Shown one piece after another: positions 25,180 to 38,500 of a DNA stretch of 64,000 nt; the stretch's first letter is position 1, and each line of letters starts with the position of its first letter. The translations under genes and the position numbers were made by a program. The stretch is from NCBI GenBank assembly GCA_903813345.2, contig CAIIXF020000001.1:4464001-4528000 (forward strand), in the 5' to 3' direction. The DNA is from Owenia fusiformis (lineage: Eukaryota; Annelida; Polychaeta; Sabellida; Oweniidae). A model generated the notes under the pieces. It ran no database searches and had not been told where the DNA came from. It saw only the letters and a program-made list of their open reading frames with translations.

Positions 25180-25732
25180 ATGTCACCACCAAAAAGTGGT
25201 GATGTTGTTATGGTCTCCATCTTTTTGATGGTGGCTGGCGGTTTCTTAATTTTTTTCAAAATCATCTACAAGTTTTCAGAAGTTCAAATCTGACTTTATA
25301 TTTTAGATTTGACCTTTTCAAGGTCATAAAAGGTTAAAAAGGTCAAACAGTTTTTTTCAAGTTGCTTCAAATTGACCAATTTGTTTTCAAAATCATCTAC
25401 AAGTTCTTAAAAGTTCAAATCTGGCTATAGATTTGACCTTCAATGACCTTCTTAAGGTCAAAAATGTATTTTTCATGTTTCTTCGAATTGACCAATTTTT
25501 TTCAAGATCAACTACAAGTTCTCAGAAGTTTACATCTCTCTTTAGATTTGAGATTTCACCTTCAATGACCTTCTCAGGGTAAAAAAGGTCCTGTTCAACT
25601 TGCTTCAAATTTGACAATTTTTTTTTTCAAAATTATGTACAAGTTCTCAGAAATTCAAATCTGACTTAAGAATGAACTCATAATATTGTGAGCACTTAGG
25701 TGGTGACATTTTGTCATGTTAATGCCTTGTCT
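25180..25732 (-). mobile_element. Hairpin-ended element with internal tandem repeats, copy B
   Basis: The left hairpin is ATGTCACCACCAAAAAGTGG; the right end is GACATTTTGTCATGTTAATG followed by CCTTGTCT. The core has about four degenerate units, each with TCTACAAGTTCTCAGAAGTT, AAATCTGACT and GACCTTCAATGACCTTCT. It matches copy A over its full length, including the array, though unit number and sequence differ. Confidence 0.8.
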
Positions 25733-28690
25733 ATTATGTATGTTCTTCCCTAGCAGCCCTTTATATTCAATTTCTCTATAAATACAATAGTTGAACAAAT
25801 CTTAATATCTATCAATGCTCTTCATCCCCTTCATGTTTCCTTTGTCATTCTATTATTTTACTCTATGATTCCTCTATGATTTCTCTATTATTCTTCTATG
25901 ATTTCCCAAACATTCCTCTGTTATTTCGACCTATCATTTGTTATTCCTTCACCATCACTGTAATGTATTTTCATCTTTCAACTCCCAATTGTTTTTTAAT
26001 CATTCATCATCTATTGTTCATAGAATTGAAGGAATTTGACTCTCAGATGGCATAGGCATCTCCATTGAATCAGCTTCCATCTGATTACATGTGAAGCAAC
26101 AACGGAAAAAATCACTTATCAGTCTATAAACAGCAATATTCAGATAACATCTTTCTGACAATGGTATACGTATACCTCTACAGTGAAAATATATAGACTG
26201 CAATGTGTCAAGTATTATCTTAAAGAAAATTAAATTTTTTAGTTACTGAGGAATGTATTCTGACACCCTGTATATTCCTTCTGAGAGAAACAGATCACAT
26301 CCGATATGCCCATAGCAAGAAGGTTTGGCGGATGTGTGGCTTTGACACCATCTAATATTTGGCACTAACCATTGCAGACACAATCAATTCTGTATTAGGG
26401 CCAGTTTTAGAAGTAATAAGGGTAAAAGCTAATTTTTCCATTTTCAAAAGTCCATTTTGCTATGCGGTTCAGTGGTCTAGAAGTCAAAAAGAAATTTATT
26501 TTGAGTTGAATTAAGTATGGACATTTTGAGTCAACCCTTACAATGATGAGAGATACAATCAAGGGATGATTGATGAGCCACAATTATAGCCTTGATAAAT
26601 TCCTAATCCCCAATTCCCTTCCATTTACCCTTTCTAATCCCTCTATTCCCTAAACATCAGCATAATCCCCCTCAGCTCTCGCTAAAACAGTGTTGAATAT
26701 TTAGAAATCAATGTCCTTAATTTATATGGATCTTATGTAGATCTTGGGACTGATGATTGCATATTTGCCTTGGTGCTCAGACTGATGTTGTATTTTGCTG
26801 GGAATTAGTTTAATGAAGAAAACAACATTTGGCCTTTAGTAAGACAAAAATTATCTTAAAACATGGTTAGGCAGAAAAATATTTTCAGCTTTGAAAGGAC
26901 ACAAAAATGTTGTTTTTCTGAAAAAAGTCTGGTTGAGGGAAATCTAGGTGACATTTAAATGTAATGGGCTGTTCCTTGCATGCAGGTTAACCGACTCAGA
27001 TGGTGCTAGACATATTGTTTTACATTAACTCTACATGTGTGCACATGTTTATAATGATCAATCTTGCATGCAAGGCCTAGATACCAGTCTGGTATTTGTA
27101 TTGTATTGATCCCCATTGTATAAATCAGTCCTATTATGCCTGAGTCAACTTCATCCTAAATCACACTAATGATGCTGCTAAAATTAAATACCGTTTTTAC
27201 TCTATATTCAGGCTCTCAAATGGGAAAAATCCCAAAGGAAATAATGTCATATTTCAGCAATCAGTTCTTAATTTCTTCATGATTTGTTCAATGGTCCTCA
27301 TATCTTTACACTGTGTTAGTGCATTTCCGGAAATGGAGTCATTATGCAGTAATTTAAAAGTAAATTAAGCAATCATGTCAGACTTGAAATCAGTGTTTTT
27401 CTAACGTCATCCGACTACTCCTAGTAAAAAAATTGTGAAACGGCGACTCCCTTTGGGAAAAGTGTCTGCCAGGAAATACTGAGTATAACAATACTAGACC
27501 TTAACAATACCTGATATTTATCTATTATAATAGTATGTAGTACTATTCTAGCATGTATTCCAAGGGTGTTTCCCAGGAGCACAATCCCAAGTCAATATGT
27601 GAGCTCCTTCTTCAATAACTACATATCTTTACTTTCCGGACACCCTGTATATATACGGCCAGAAAAATGTACATGTATTACTTTCAATATTTTGTCTACT
27701 ATTGGTTTTTAAGGTTATTTTATTTCCATATTAATATACATCACGTGATGACATAATGGTCAATATTATATAAATAGTAATAAATAAATAATTATGATAA
27801 ATAGTCTCCTATTGTTTGTTAAAATCAACCTGTTTTTCAGACCAAGTCGTGCAGTAAAATGTTCAGATCAATTGATTAATTGCAAAAACATGGCTGATTT
27901 CGATATTATGACAAGTTGTCTGGTTGCCATTCTATCCCTGGATGGCATGATCTGTGTTCAATAATAATGCTACAATTACAAACTATGTTATGCTGTGGCT
28001 TGAAACAACACTACATTCCTAGACACAATAAAATACCATCTGGCAATAGTCCATTCAATTGATACAATATACATTCAATTTATTCTTGCAGAATATCATA
28101 AATTAATCTGTCAGTTAAGACTTGGTTTTCTTTGTTTGGCTCATCGATGATGCTCAGCAGAAAAAATGCATTTGCATCAAATCTGTGTACTGTTTACTAG
28201 ACTGGATGGTAAGATTGATCACATTAGCTGTAGTATTGTTTAAACTTGGGGCAGTGTACTAGGCTCTATCATAATAGAGATTATCCCACTAAATAAACTT
28301 ACTTTTAAGATATAGAGAAACGGTGTCTGTTTGTCTGTCTTTTCATCCATAGCTTATCTATAGTGTCTGGGTGATGAATACTGATTGATTTTCACATTTG
28401 GTTTAAAATTAGACCTTCATTCAATATGGCCACATGCTTCAAAATGGCTGACATTTCAATAAAAAAATAATCTTTGGCTTAATTTTGAATATTTATTTAC
28501 CATCATATATTTTAGTTAATGGCGCAATAACACTTCAGTGCAATAGAGCCAGTTCAGATTATTATGTCAGAGATGTGTTTTTTTGCCAAAGCGGGACATT
28601 TCTACTGCTTGGTTATAACTGTCATGAAAAATTCAAAATGAGGAGTGATTGTGATAAAAAATATATTTTATAAAATTATATAGCAGGACT
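25733..28690. other. Intergenic, nothing recognised
   Basis: No conserved exon seen. Solitary ACACCCTGTATAT words at about 26262 and 27640 resemble the outer tips of TA-flanked mariner-type inverted repeats elsewhere in the window and may be their remnants. Confidence 0.35.
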
Positions 28691-28800
28691 AAGGTCCGTA
28701 GCCAGCTTTTCCCAAGGGGACTGCACATCGGGGTTCACATTGGCACATATCACTTGAAAAGTGCTCAGAATGGTGAAAAACGACATTATTTTGAAAGAAT
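28691..28800. mobile_element. Partial 'GTAGCCAG' MITE, copy 2
   Basis: Begins AAGGTCCGTAGCCAGCTTTT, then GGGGTTCACATTGGCA and AGAATGGTGAAAAACGACAT. It matches the left half and interior of the element at 32251. The right inverted repeat is missing. Confidence 0.6.
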
Positions 28801-29071
28801 TTTTGGACTTTCTACTCTGTTGAGTTGCTGTTTTTCTAGTTACACTGGCTGTAGTGCTGTTAGGTATTGGGGCTGTATACTAGTGTGTGTTGAGATTGGA
28901 TTGGTTATTCTGACTCTAGGAGTGTTTGATTAGTATGAACATAGATTGTGTAACACAAATTAACTTGTTAAGATAAATTGCAAGTTTTTACATCATGAAA
29001 TAATAATCATAATCTACATGAAATTCTTTGTCTTCCCAGTCTATCCACCAGTTTATGGATCTTGAAGGTAA

Positions 29072-29210
29072 AGAGGGTGGGAGGGGGTAGAGAGGTTATA
29101 AGTATTTATTCATGTAGAGAGGGTGGGAGGGGGTAGAGAGGTTATAAGTATTTATTCATGTAGAGAGGGTGGGAGGGGGTAGAGAGGTTATAAGTATTTA
29201 TTCGTGGTTA
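29072..29210. repeat. 46-bp tandem repeat, 3 copies
   Basis: Three nearly identical copies with GGGTGGGAGGGGGTAGAGAG and TTATAAGTATTTATTC. GGGTGG landmarks are at 29075, 29121 and 29167. Confidence 0.9.
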
Positions 29211-29702
29211 ATTTATGAAGACAAAAATACCAGTCAAGTTTTATAAATAATCAATGAATGTCACCATAGAAACAGTTTGCAGATCAAACTTGTATCATTC
29301 TGTTGCGCCATAATCAATAAGTGATTATGAAAGTAATAAAATGTCTTTGAAGTGATGTGTATGTATTTAGGTTCTTGATGACCTCTGTAATGATACTCAA
29401 CTGAGATACTTTACGCACTCCTCTGAAACATTAAAGCTGTTTCTTGTATTAGATATTGGACATGCACATGTTATATTAGATATATTGGCCTTTTGCATAA
29501 GCCATCAATATATAAATATCGGTTTGGTTTTATAGCATGCTAGAGTTATGTTAAGAATGGAACATTAATTCAGATCAGTTTATATTGGTTGGAACATTGG
29601 GCACGATTATTGTTGCTCTAGCAATCAGTTCCCAATCACAAAATATTTTGGCTTGAATATTGCTGTGAGATGCTCTCATGTTATGACTTAAAACACCATG
29701 GT

Positions 29703-29741
29703 TTGTGTCACCATTTGTGTCACCGTTTGTGTCACCGTTTA
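29703..29741. repeat. 12-bp triplication
   Basis: TTGTGTCACCAT/TTGTGTCACCGT repeated three times. On the minus strand it reads as NGDT repeats inside a short, otherwise featureless frame. Confidence 0.7.
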
Positions 29742-30149
29742 TACATTCTGATACATTAGACAAATATTATAGTTGTTGCGTTGTATAATGTACAACCAAA
29801 CATGCTCAAAATTTATAAAAGGAAATATTAGAATGGTTTAATCTGTAGAATTAATCTGTATTGTGAGTTTTTGTTTGAAGGCAACATGCAAAAGGTCAAA
29901 GATATTTAGCCCAAATTCTTGCTCTAAAAACTGCTTGGGCCACCTGAGCACTCCAAATAGGAACTGAACACTTCAATAGTAATAGCATCTCTTGGAGTAA
30001 GTCTCCAAATAGAGATTTGAACCATACATTCTCTGTTAAAATGATGTAGGTTTCTGTTTCTGCCTTAGACATTTCTATTTGTTTTCAGTGACACCTCTCT
30101 TATAGAATACCTTTCTATGGATGGGCTGCTTACAAGGAACAGTTCAAAA

Positions 30150-30185
30150 CAAATAATAAAACAAATAATAATAATAATAATAATA
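30150..30185. repeat. AAT microsatellite
   Basis: Run of AATAATAATAATAATAATAA preceded by AAAACAAATAATAAAACAAA. Confidence 0.85.
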
Positions 30186-30764
30186 CATGTTGAGGAACCC
30201 TCTCTGTTAGATACATCTGTCTGCTGGGAACAAGGAATAGTATTAACAAATTTTGAAAATTCACCTGTCCACAGGGAACATTGGTTACTGTACATCCCAT
30301 TATTTTTCAGAGGTGTGAATTGTTTAAGCCAATACCCAATTCTAAAGAGCTTAGATTAATATGAATGAGATTAGTATAAGCCAATTGCTAACAGGATGCA
30401 ACATCCTACCTACAGTTAATTATCTCAATATTTTTTTAATCTGTCATAAATTTTCATGACACTAATGCTTTCTTTCAACAGAGCTTAATCACCTCTGACT
30501 AGTACCTATCTTTATAGAAATTTTGATGAACACACTTTGGTTGATGAAATAAAATACAGCATACATACTTGAGAAATTACATTTCAATTATATCTAATTA
30601 TGAATTAGTATTCTTCAATAATTTCAAAATATAATATGAGTATTAGAATAAGTTGAAATGTGAGCTCCATACGAGTCTGTACGAGGATCGTGCTCCTTTT
30701 TGCCCATAATGACTCGTAATTCTCGAGGCTCATACGAGCTCATACGGGGCCCAATGTAATTTGC

Positions 30765-31457
30765 ATGTGTAGCTCCATCTATGTGGAACATCCTATGATT
30801 CTACAAGTGAAACTAATGAATACTGCAAGGGATAAAGACCTTTCCCTATGTGAATTCTACGAGATTTCTCTGCAGTTAAGCTATCAGAAATCTAACAAAC
30901 ATGATTATGCAAATCTTTGGGCCAAGGCAAATTTTATCGACACTCTGCGGAAATCAAAAACTGGAAGAAGGGATTAACCTGCTATATTGGAAAGAGAGAA
31001 GTTATTCTGACCAGATAAATCAACAGATGTATCAGGCGATATACTAGTCAACTTTGAAAAGCAGTTATCTCCGATCTGGCTTTGATCCCAAGAGACATTT
31101 TTCGATTTTTGATCGAGAGTTTTAATGCTGATTTAAATTGCGAAATTATGTTGCGTCAAACAGACATGCTAAGACAGGTCACGAAGCTCCAGGATATTTT
31201 ACAGTTATTATTTGTAAAGAATAACTTATTTCACAGATTTCTCGAAATTGTTTTCCAATTATATTCTTATATCCTGTTTATGGTCTATTTCTAAGTTTGA
31301 ATTATCTTACTGTACAATGTATTTCTAGGTTTTTCCTTTGTTTATTACAATCATTATTTTTCAACCCTTTAACCCAAGGATTGACATATTTGACTATTAT
31401 TAAATTGTATCCTGTTTATTATACATGGTATATGGCTAATAAAGATTCAATTTAGAT
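30765..31457 (+). mobile_element. Possible decayed retroelement 3' end
   Basis: A 70-codon frame with an ATG (30765-30977) is followed by AT-rich sequence ending GGCTAATAAAGATTCAATTT at about 31434-31453, the kind of 3' terminus many LINEs have. The coding part (ANLWAKANFIDTLRKS) is not one I recognise. The call rests mainly on the 3' end, so it is weak. Confidence 0.3.
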
Positions 31458-32250
31458 ATTCTTGACATTTATAAGGAAGTTTGATACTCGAAAAGTATGT
31501 TGTATTTTTAATGGTAGATTGCAAAGATATAAAGTATAAATCTAGGTAGTTAACATCCATATTTAATAATTGATATAAGGTTATCAATTTTGATGTGAAA
31601 AATCTATATTACGCTTGATTGCGTAAAGTTATTTTTCCATTATTCATCTTTCTTCCACATCATAGCAGTTATAAACCAAACATTTTCTCTATTTGTAATA
31701 TATGAACAGCTGGTTTCAAATATTATTTCACATGTACAGGGTTTTATTATTAGTTTTAAAAATAATATAAAGGAACCTACTCATGGCTGCCATTTTGTAT
31801 TAAATATTCAGAATTGCCATATATGGCCATCATAACAGTCCTATTTAACATTGTTAGTATAAGAAAAAAAAAAAATCTACCATACCGATCTGAATGAATG
31901 TTTCCAATCAGGAATCTTAACACATCATAACCTATATACATTCTATCTCTAGATGTTTATGTTTGACTAAAAAATGATATCTGGCATTTTCTCTTAAATG
32001 ATGTTAAAGTAAACTGTTTGAGTGGTTATTACGAATTGAATAAGGTCAAGATGACAACTTTTATATCATCATTTTTGCTATCACTGACCCAAATATTGCA
32101 TTAAAATGTTAAATCGCAAAATTAGCAAGTAGTTTTATATATTAGATATAGTAGCATAAGGAATAATTTGGCTCAGCTTTCTTTAAAGCCATTGTATAAA
32201 TGGAAATCAGATTTGTCTCATCTGACAAACCTTAGGAATAGTAAAACAAC

Positions 32251-32453
32251 AGGCCCGTAGCCAGAATTTTCCAAGGGGGGGGGTTCGTTTTTCTAAAAAA
32301 TTCTAGGGGGGGGGGGGGTTCACTTTGGCAAATATGGCCAAAAATCACTCAAAAATTAGTCAGAATGGTGAAAAACTGCATGATTTTGAAAGAAATTTTG
32401 GCCAGGGGGGGGGGTTCGCCCGAACCCCCCGAACCCCCCCTGGCTACGGGCCT
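32251..32453. mobile_element. 'GTAGCCAG' MITE, copy 3 (most complete)
   Basis: A perfect 14-bp terminal inverted repeat, AGGCCCGTAGCCAG and CTGGCTACGGGCCT, encloses 175 bp. G-runs and C-runs sit beside the ends, and CAGAATGGTGAAAAACTGCA is in the middle. No transposase is encoded. Confidence 0.85.
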
Positions 32454-33120
32454 GAACAATGTCTTATGCGCATCCTCATTCATTTGTACACTTTCGCCAT
32501 CTCATTCGATTACTTTACTTAAATCCTAAATGTGCATTTGATAAATGGATGCTTTCACTTATTACGGACTATGATTGACTAACAGGGAAATGATTATAAA
32601 CATAATGGAGAAAATATGAAATGAAAGACAAGCGTTATCTCTAAGTTCATTTCATTAAGATGTCATCTCAAGAAACCAAAGAAAGTTTTCCTATTGATTG
32701 ATGAACTGACTTAACATGGCATATGTTGGCTGAGTTACATCAAAAGAAACTTTATAATCAAATTAAGACTTATCAACACTAGAGATATAATCCTTCCCTT
32801 TGATTATAACTTAATTAAAGTCTTAATTCCTTATTGATGAATTTTTTCTTATGTATTAATAGACAATGCAGACATATCATTTTATCACAATGATTAATAA
32901 GAGGTTTTATTTTATTCACTATGATTTCTGTGTCTCAAATTGTGTATGCAACTTAATTTTTATAGATTAACATACTTTTAAAAAGGCCCTAACATTGTTA
33001 CATCAAAGTTTAGTAGGATATAAAGGGTCTATCTGGCATCTAAATAGGCAATGATTCAAATATAACTGTGTCTTGTTTATTCCTATTTTGTTGGAATAAA
33101 TATAACTAGACATGTAAATT

Positions 33121-35060
33121 GAACAAGTTCAATTTAAGACTCCAGATTTAAAACTTTTTTTTAAGCTGAGTCATCCAAAATACTGTAAGCTGAGCCATTC
33201 AGAATAAGCTGAGTCATCTAGAATACAGACATTTAGACAACTCTTAAGAAGGTTATCTTCGTCTCCATTGGCTAAACATGGGGACATCGTAACATCAACT
33301 TTTCGAGACTTCAAACAGCTATAACTATCTAACCAGAATTTGGGTCGAAATTTGGTTTGCAGATTTGAATTTCTGAGAAAATTCTACGTTTGTGTCATAA
33401 CTCATACATTAAATTTTGAGAACTTTTTGTGTTGACCTACTTTCCGGACGCCATTCCTCAAAATCGGTAAGAGTAATCAAAAAAGACAGTTACAATAATG
33501 AAAGGACTGTCTTTAAGCTACATGATGAAAAAAAGATAAAGAAATAACGACGAATAGTGACAAAGATAATTGACATAACATGGGATATCAAAATACCAAT
33601 TTTTTAATTTTTCAAAACGCCATTTCTTCCAAACCGGGTGTCGGATTGAAATTTGATTTGCAGATTCGGATTCCTGAGAAAATTCTACCCTTAATTCATA
33701 ACTCATACGTTAAATTTGGAGAAACGTTCATGTTGACCTACTTTTCGGACACTATATCTCAAAAGTGGGTCAAAATACTTTCTGACGGCAAAAGGCTAAC
33801 ACTATAAGCACACTCTTTGCTACCTGTATACAAAATTTTGAAGCAAATAATTAAAGTGTAGTGTCAGAATAGGAAAAATAAGTTAAAACTATAAATTTGA
33901 CCTAGATTTTGACCTAGGCATTTTGGTGACCAAATTGTGATGCTAGCTAGCTTTTGAGGTCCCTTTCTTTTATAGGCTTTCATTATGTGAAGCTGTACTT
34001 GGTCTTTATCTCGTATTTTTCACTTCAAAAAATCTTTTTTCCCATTGCCATAACATGGGGCACCAAATTTAGCGATTTTTGAGCTTTCAAAAAGACATAA
34101 CTTCCAAACCAAAAGTCGGATTGAAATTTGGTTTGCAGATTTAGATTCCTGAGAAAATTCTACCCTTAATTCATAACTCATACGTTAAATTTGGAGAACT
34201 TTTTAGTTTGACCTACTTTTCGGACACCATATCTCAAAAGTGGGTCAAAATACTTTCTGACGGCAAAAGGCTAACACTATTAGCACACTCTTGGCTACAT
34301 GTATACAAAATTTCGAAGAATATAATTAATCTGTAGTGTCACAATCGCAAAAATAAGGAAAAACTTTGAATTTGACCTAGATTTTGACCTAGGCATTTTG
34401 GTGTCCAAATTTTTATGAAAAGAAGGTCTTGTGGTCCCTTTCTTTTATGGGCTTCCATTATGTTTAGCTGTGCTTAGTCTATATCTCGTATTTTACACTT
34501 CAAAAAAATATTTTTTCCCATTGAATTAACATGGGGCACCAAATTTAGCGATTTTTGAATTTTCAAAACGCCATAACTTCTGAACCGGAAGTCAGATCGA
34601 GATTTGGTTTTCAGATTCGGAATCCTGAGAAAATTTTCTATAAGACTGATATCCTGGACATTGGATTCGGAGAAATTTTTTTTGGACCTCGTTTTCGGAC
34701 ACTCATATCTTGAAATCGGTTTGAGATATCAAAAAACTAAATCGACCCTAGGTTTTCTACTTTTTTATGAGGAACACAATGAAAAAAACCAGGATCAAAA
34801 ATATTGAAGGACGACCGAGATAATGGGAAAAAGTGACAAAGTACTGGATTTGACCTAGTTCTTGACCTTTGACCTAGATAAAAATTTGACCTAATTTCCC
34901 AGAAAGCCGGATACAGTCTTAAGTTAACCATGTAAGTTGGATTAAGTAAGCTGTTATAGTTGACGAGAAATTTGGTGAGGAGGAAGAAAAAAGAATAATA
35001 ATAATAAAGAAAACAGGCAAAAACAATAGACTCCAGATTTTCAATCTGGAGTCTAATTAT
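33121..35060 (+). mobile_element. Helentron-like nonautonomous element with 480-bp tandem units
   Basis: AGACTCCAGATT occurs near the left end (33137-33148). Near the right end the same word forms a perfect hairpin with its inverse (35027-35055, 13-bp arms, 3-nt loop). Between them are about three imperfect direct repeats with a period near 480 bp; landmarks TTGCAGATT with CTGAGAAAATTCTA are near 33360, 33658, 34136 and a decayed one near 34610. An AATAATAATAATAA run lies just before the hairpin. The order left subterminal word, tandem repeats, microsatellite, 3' hairpin with the inverse of the left word is that of Helentron-type nonautonomous elements. No Rep/helicase is present. The exact outer ends are uncertain. 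Confidence 0.65.
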
Positions 35061-35554
35061 AAACACCAAATGACTTTGAAGTAACAATTACAAGTTTTCA
35101 TTTTCACATATTGGATGAATTTGGTCAGCTGAATATGTGTTAAATAGCCGAATATGGAATAATCTAAAAAACAAGTTTTTGCTTCTAAAGAAGCACTGCC
35201 ACGCCATCTTTAGGACTATGATTGTTCAAATTCTGTCGTTATAGAATGTTCCTGTTTCATACTCATTTTGTGAGTTTTACTAAAGATCTGTATTGTTGGA
35301 ATAAAATAAAGAAATAAGTGCTCTGTTTTTACAAAATAATTTCCAAAAATTTCCAACAAATTTTGCTGGATTTTAGATGGTAGACTAGCTATCACCCAGA
35401 AGTTGGATAATCATGATGAATGCTGTGACATCACCATTAAGCCAGAATTAAAGTAGCTGCAGGGTGATTCACCAAATGGTGTCTTTGAGAACCTTATGTG
35501 TTGTATAAAAATTAATTCATTGTTCTAAAGCATTCTTTATGCATGTACTTTCAG

Positions 35555-38500
35555 TGATGCGGCTGACAAAGCCAAGTTTAGCCACCAACATCCCAATCTA
35601 TTCAGAGAGCAGGGATATAGCAGGAGAACTGTTTGACAAAGCCAGTGAGACGGACTTGACTGTTGTCCCTGGGATAGAACACTTTGCACTCAGTGAGCTG
35701 CTGACTTTGCCTCAGAACTTTGGGTATGTTCAGTTTTCCCACCATTTCTGTTTTTTCTATGTTTGTTTAATGATGGCTTTTAACCAATTCCATTGGAGAA
35801 AGTAGAAGGGATGGAGTTTTTACTCTCAATTCCTTCTACATGTTTTGAAGAAGTGAGAGGAGTAGACTCAAACACTTATGTCAAGCATAGCTCTAAAGCT
35901 AAAAACATAAAATAAAATATTTTTACACTATAAGCAACTACACTTGTTCCATCTAATATCAACAACCGATGATACTCATTTTTTTGGTTGTTTCACCATT
36001 TACAAGCGCCAAAATTATATTAAAATGAATCAATTCATTAAAATGGAGTGTAATAAACTGTGTATTCAACTTGATCCTGTCATATAGTATTTGATTGCTT
36101 CTCTATGTTTCAGGAACATTTTCCTTGGTGAGATGTTCTCTAGTTATATCAGTGTTCACAATGACAGCTCACAGGAGTGTAAGGATATAGTAGTTAAGGT
36201 CAGTGAGACAACATTGCTTAATAATTAAATGATTGATTCCCTTTATATTTTTTACTGTGAGTAAGGGGGTGCCAGACAACTTTTCTTTGTGTGTTTGATC
36301 ATAGTTTAAGATAACAGCTCTGATTTGCTTTCCATATGAGTGGTTATGCTCTTATGTTTCTTTTACATACTGCATTTTTTAATACTTAAATCTTTCCCTT
36401 TTTGGCACTTGTGCTTTCAAGATTTTCCATGAATTCTCAAGAACAATGATAGTCAATCTATAGTTCTTATATATATAAATCTACAATTTTTATGACCAAT
36501 CTATAACTGATCATGAATGTTTGGATGTTAGGCTGACCTCCAGACAAGTTCTCAAAGACTAACACTTTCCACTGGAGGCACAGATACAGCCAAAGAGCTA
36601 GGGCCTGACCAGAGCATTGATGATATTATACACCATGAAGTCAAGGAGCTTGGCACTCACATGTAAGTACATTCAACATTAGTCCCCATCAGCTAGTACT
36701 CTATCTTCTGATAATGTAGAAGTTTCTACAGTTCTTATGATGATAATTTTATTAATAATAATCCCAAATATCACTTTAGCCTTTTATCAGACTTTGAATG
36801 ACTGGCTGTTTGCTACGCATAGGTAGACTCAGAACTATATGGAATGAAATAACATTATTCTTCAATTTACCATGGTTTTACATCTACAGGGCGTTCAGTA
36901 AGTAAAGCTAATTTTGCTCTCAAACTTTTATTTTTTGTCATTTATCTTTCAAATTTTCAGTGATGAAGCATTTGACATTTTTCTAACTACCCTGAAAAAT
37001 TAAATAAGATGTGATGAATAATAGCAAAACAATGGTTGTCATAGTAACGTGAATACGGGTTCTGCGGAGCAATTTCTTACTTTAATAAAATGTTATAATG
37101 CAATGAAATTGATTAAGATTAATGCTGCATATGTCTTTGTTTGCTATGGCTGAAAGTCACGACAAACATAACAACAACATACACAAATATGATACCATGG
37201 CAACAGTAGTCTATGACATCACAGACAGATGATACAACAGATGGAATGATCCAGAATGATCCATCAGACACTGCTCCATGACATCATCAAAATCATGGCT
37301 GCCAGGATTGCCAATGGAAGCAAAATGAACAATGAAATGAAACAACAATTGAGAAGTAGCATCAGATACAATGTGTTGCTAGGGAAATCCAAGCAGGATA
37401 CCATTAGGGATATCCAAAAAGCATATAAGGACAGTGTGCCTAAGTACACAATCTACAAATGGTATCAGAAATTCCAAAAGGGGAGAAAAACAACAAGTGA
37501 TGAGCCAAGGTCAGGGAGGCCAAAACTTCTAACCAGAATGCCGTTCAACGTTCGCTGACAAAGAACTTTCCAGATGGCTTCCACAGGATATATCAGAAGT
37601 GGATAGAACGACATCAGCTGTGTGTGAAAGCTAAGGGGAACTACTTTAAACATGAAATAGAATGCTAACTTGAAAGTAGAAATGTGTAGTAGCCACAGAA
37701 CTATGGTTGAAATATAGACAGGACAGAAACTAACGTTAACAAAATCTACTATGCTGTGAACTTATAAAATTGCTCCGCAGAACCCGTATTCGCGTTACTA
37801 TGACAACCACCATTTTGCTGTTATTCATTATATCTTGATCATTTTTTCAGGATAGTTAGAAAAGTGTCTGATGCCTCTCCACTGAAAATTTGAACAATGA
37901 TAGACAAGAAATAAAAGTTTGAGAGCAAAATTAGCTTTACTTACTGAACGCCCTGTAAATATGTCATTAGATTTTATAGGGAGAAAGCAAATTCGGGGCA
38001 CATAAAATCAGAACAAATAAGAAAATTCCCAAATCAAGAAAATAAAATTACTTTTTCTAATTTTAGATTGGTGTGTGCCGTGAGTTATACCACAGTACAG
38101 GGCGAGAAAATGTACTTCCGTAAATTCTTCAAATTCCAGGTAAACAGACAGTTAAATAGAATTCATCATGTTGAATGTACAGTAGTAAATTACTATTTAG
38201 ATACCATAGGGACTTAGAAAGAAAGTACTTTTATTTTAGGCCTATTTAAATTGTTACAAAAATGTATTTTATCTATCCAATGAATAAAGTTTTTAATATT
38301 TTACTTAAAGTCATTTGTTGTTGTGTACTGTTACAGGTGTTAAAGCCACTAGATGTCAAAACAAAATTCTACACTTCAGAGGTAAGAAACTATTTACATA
38401 ACAGTCAACTAGTATGCAGCTATATGTACACAGCAGATATTTCAAATGTCATGACATTCCTAAAAACAGGGCCTGTGGAAATATGAAGAATCGTGAAGGA

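Noticed and set aside
29055-29068. ATGGATCTTGAAG before GTAAAG as a candidate first exon of TRAPPC13
   Set aside because: It would splice in phase to the VMRLTKP exon. But it encodes only four residues and lacks the usual HLLALK-type segment, lies 6.5 kb away beside a minisatellite, and such words are common.
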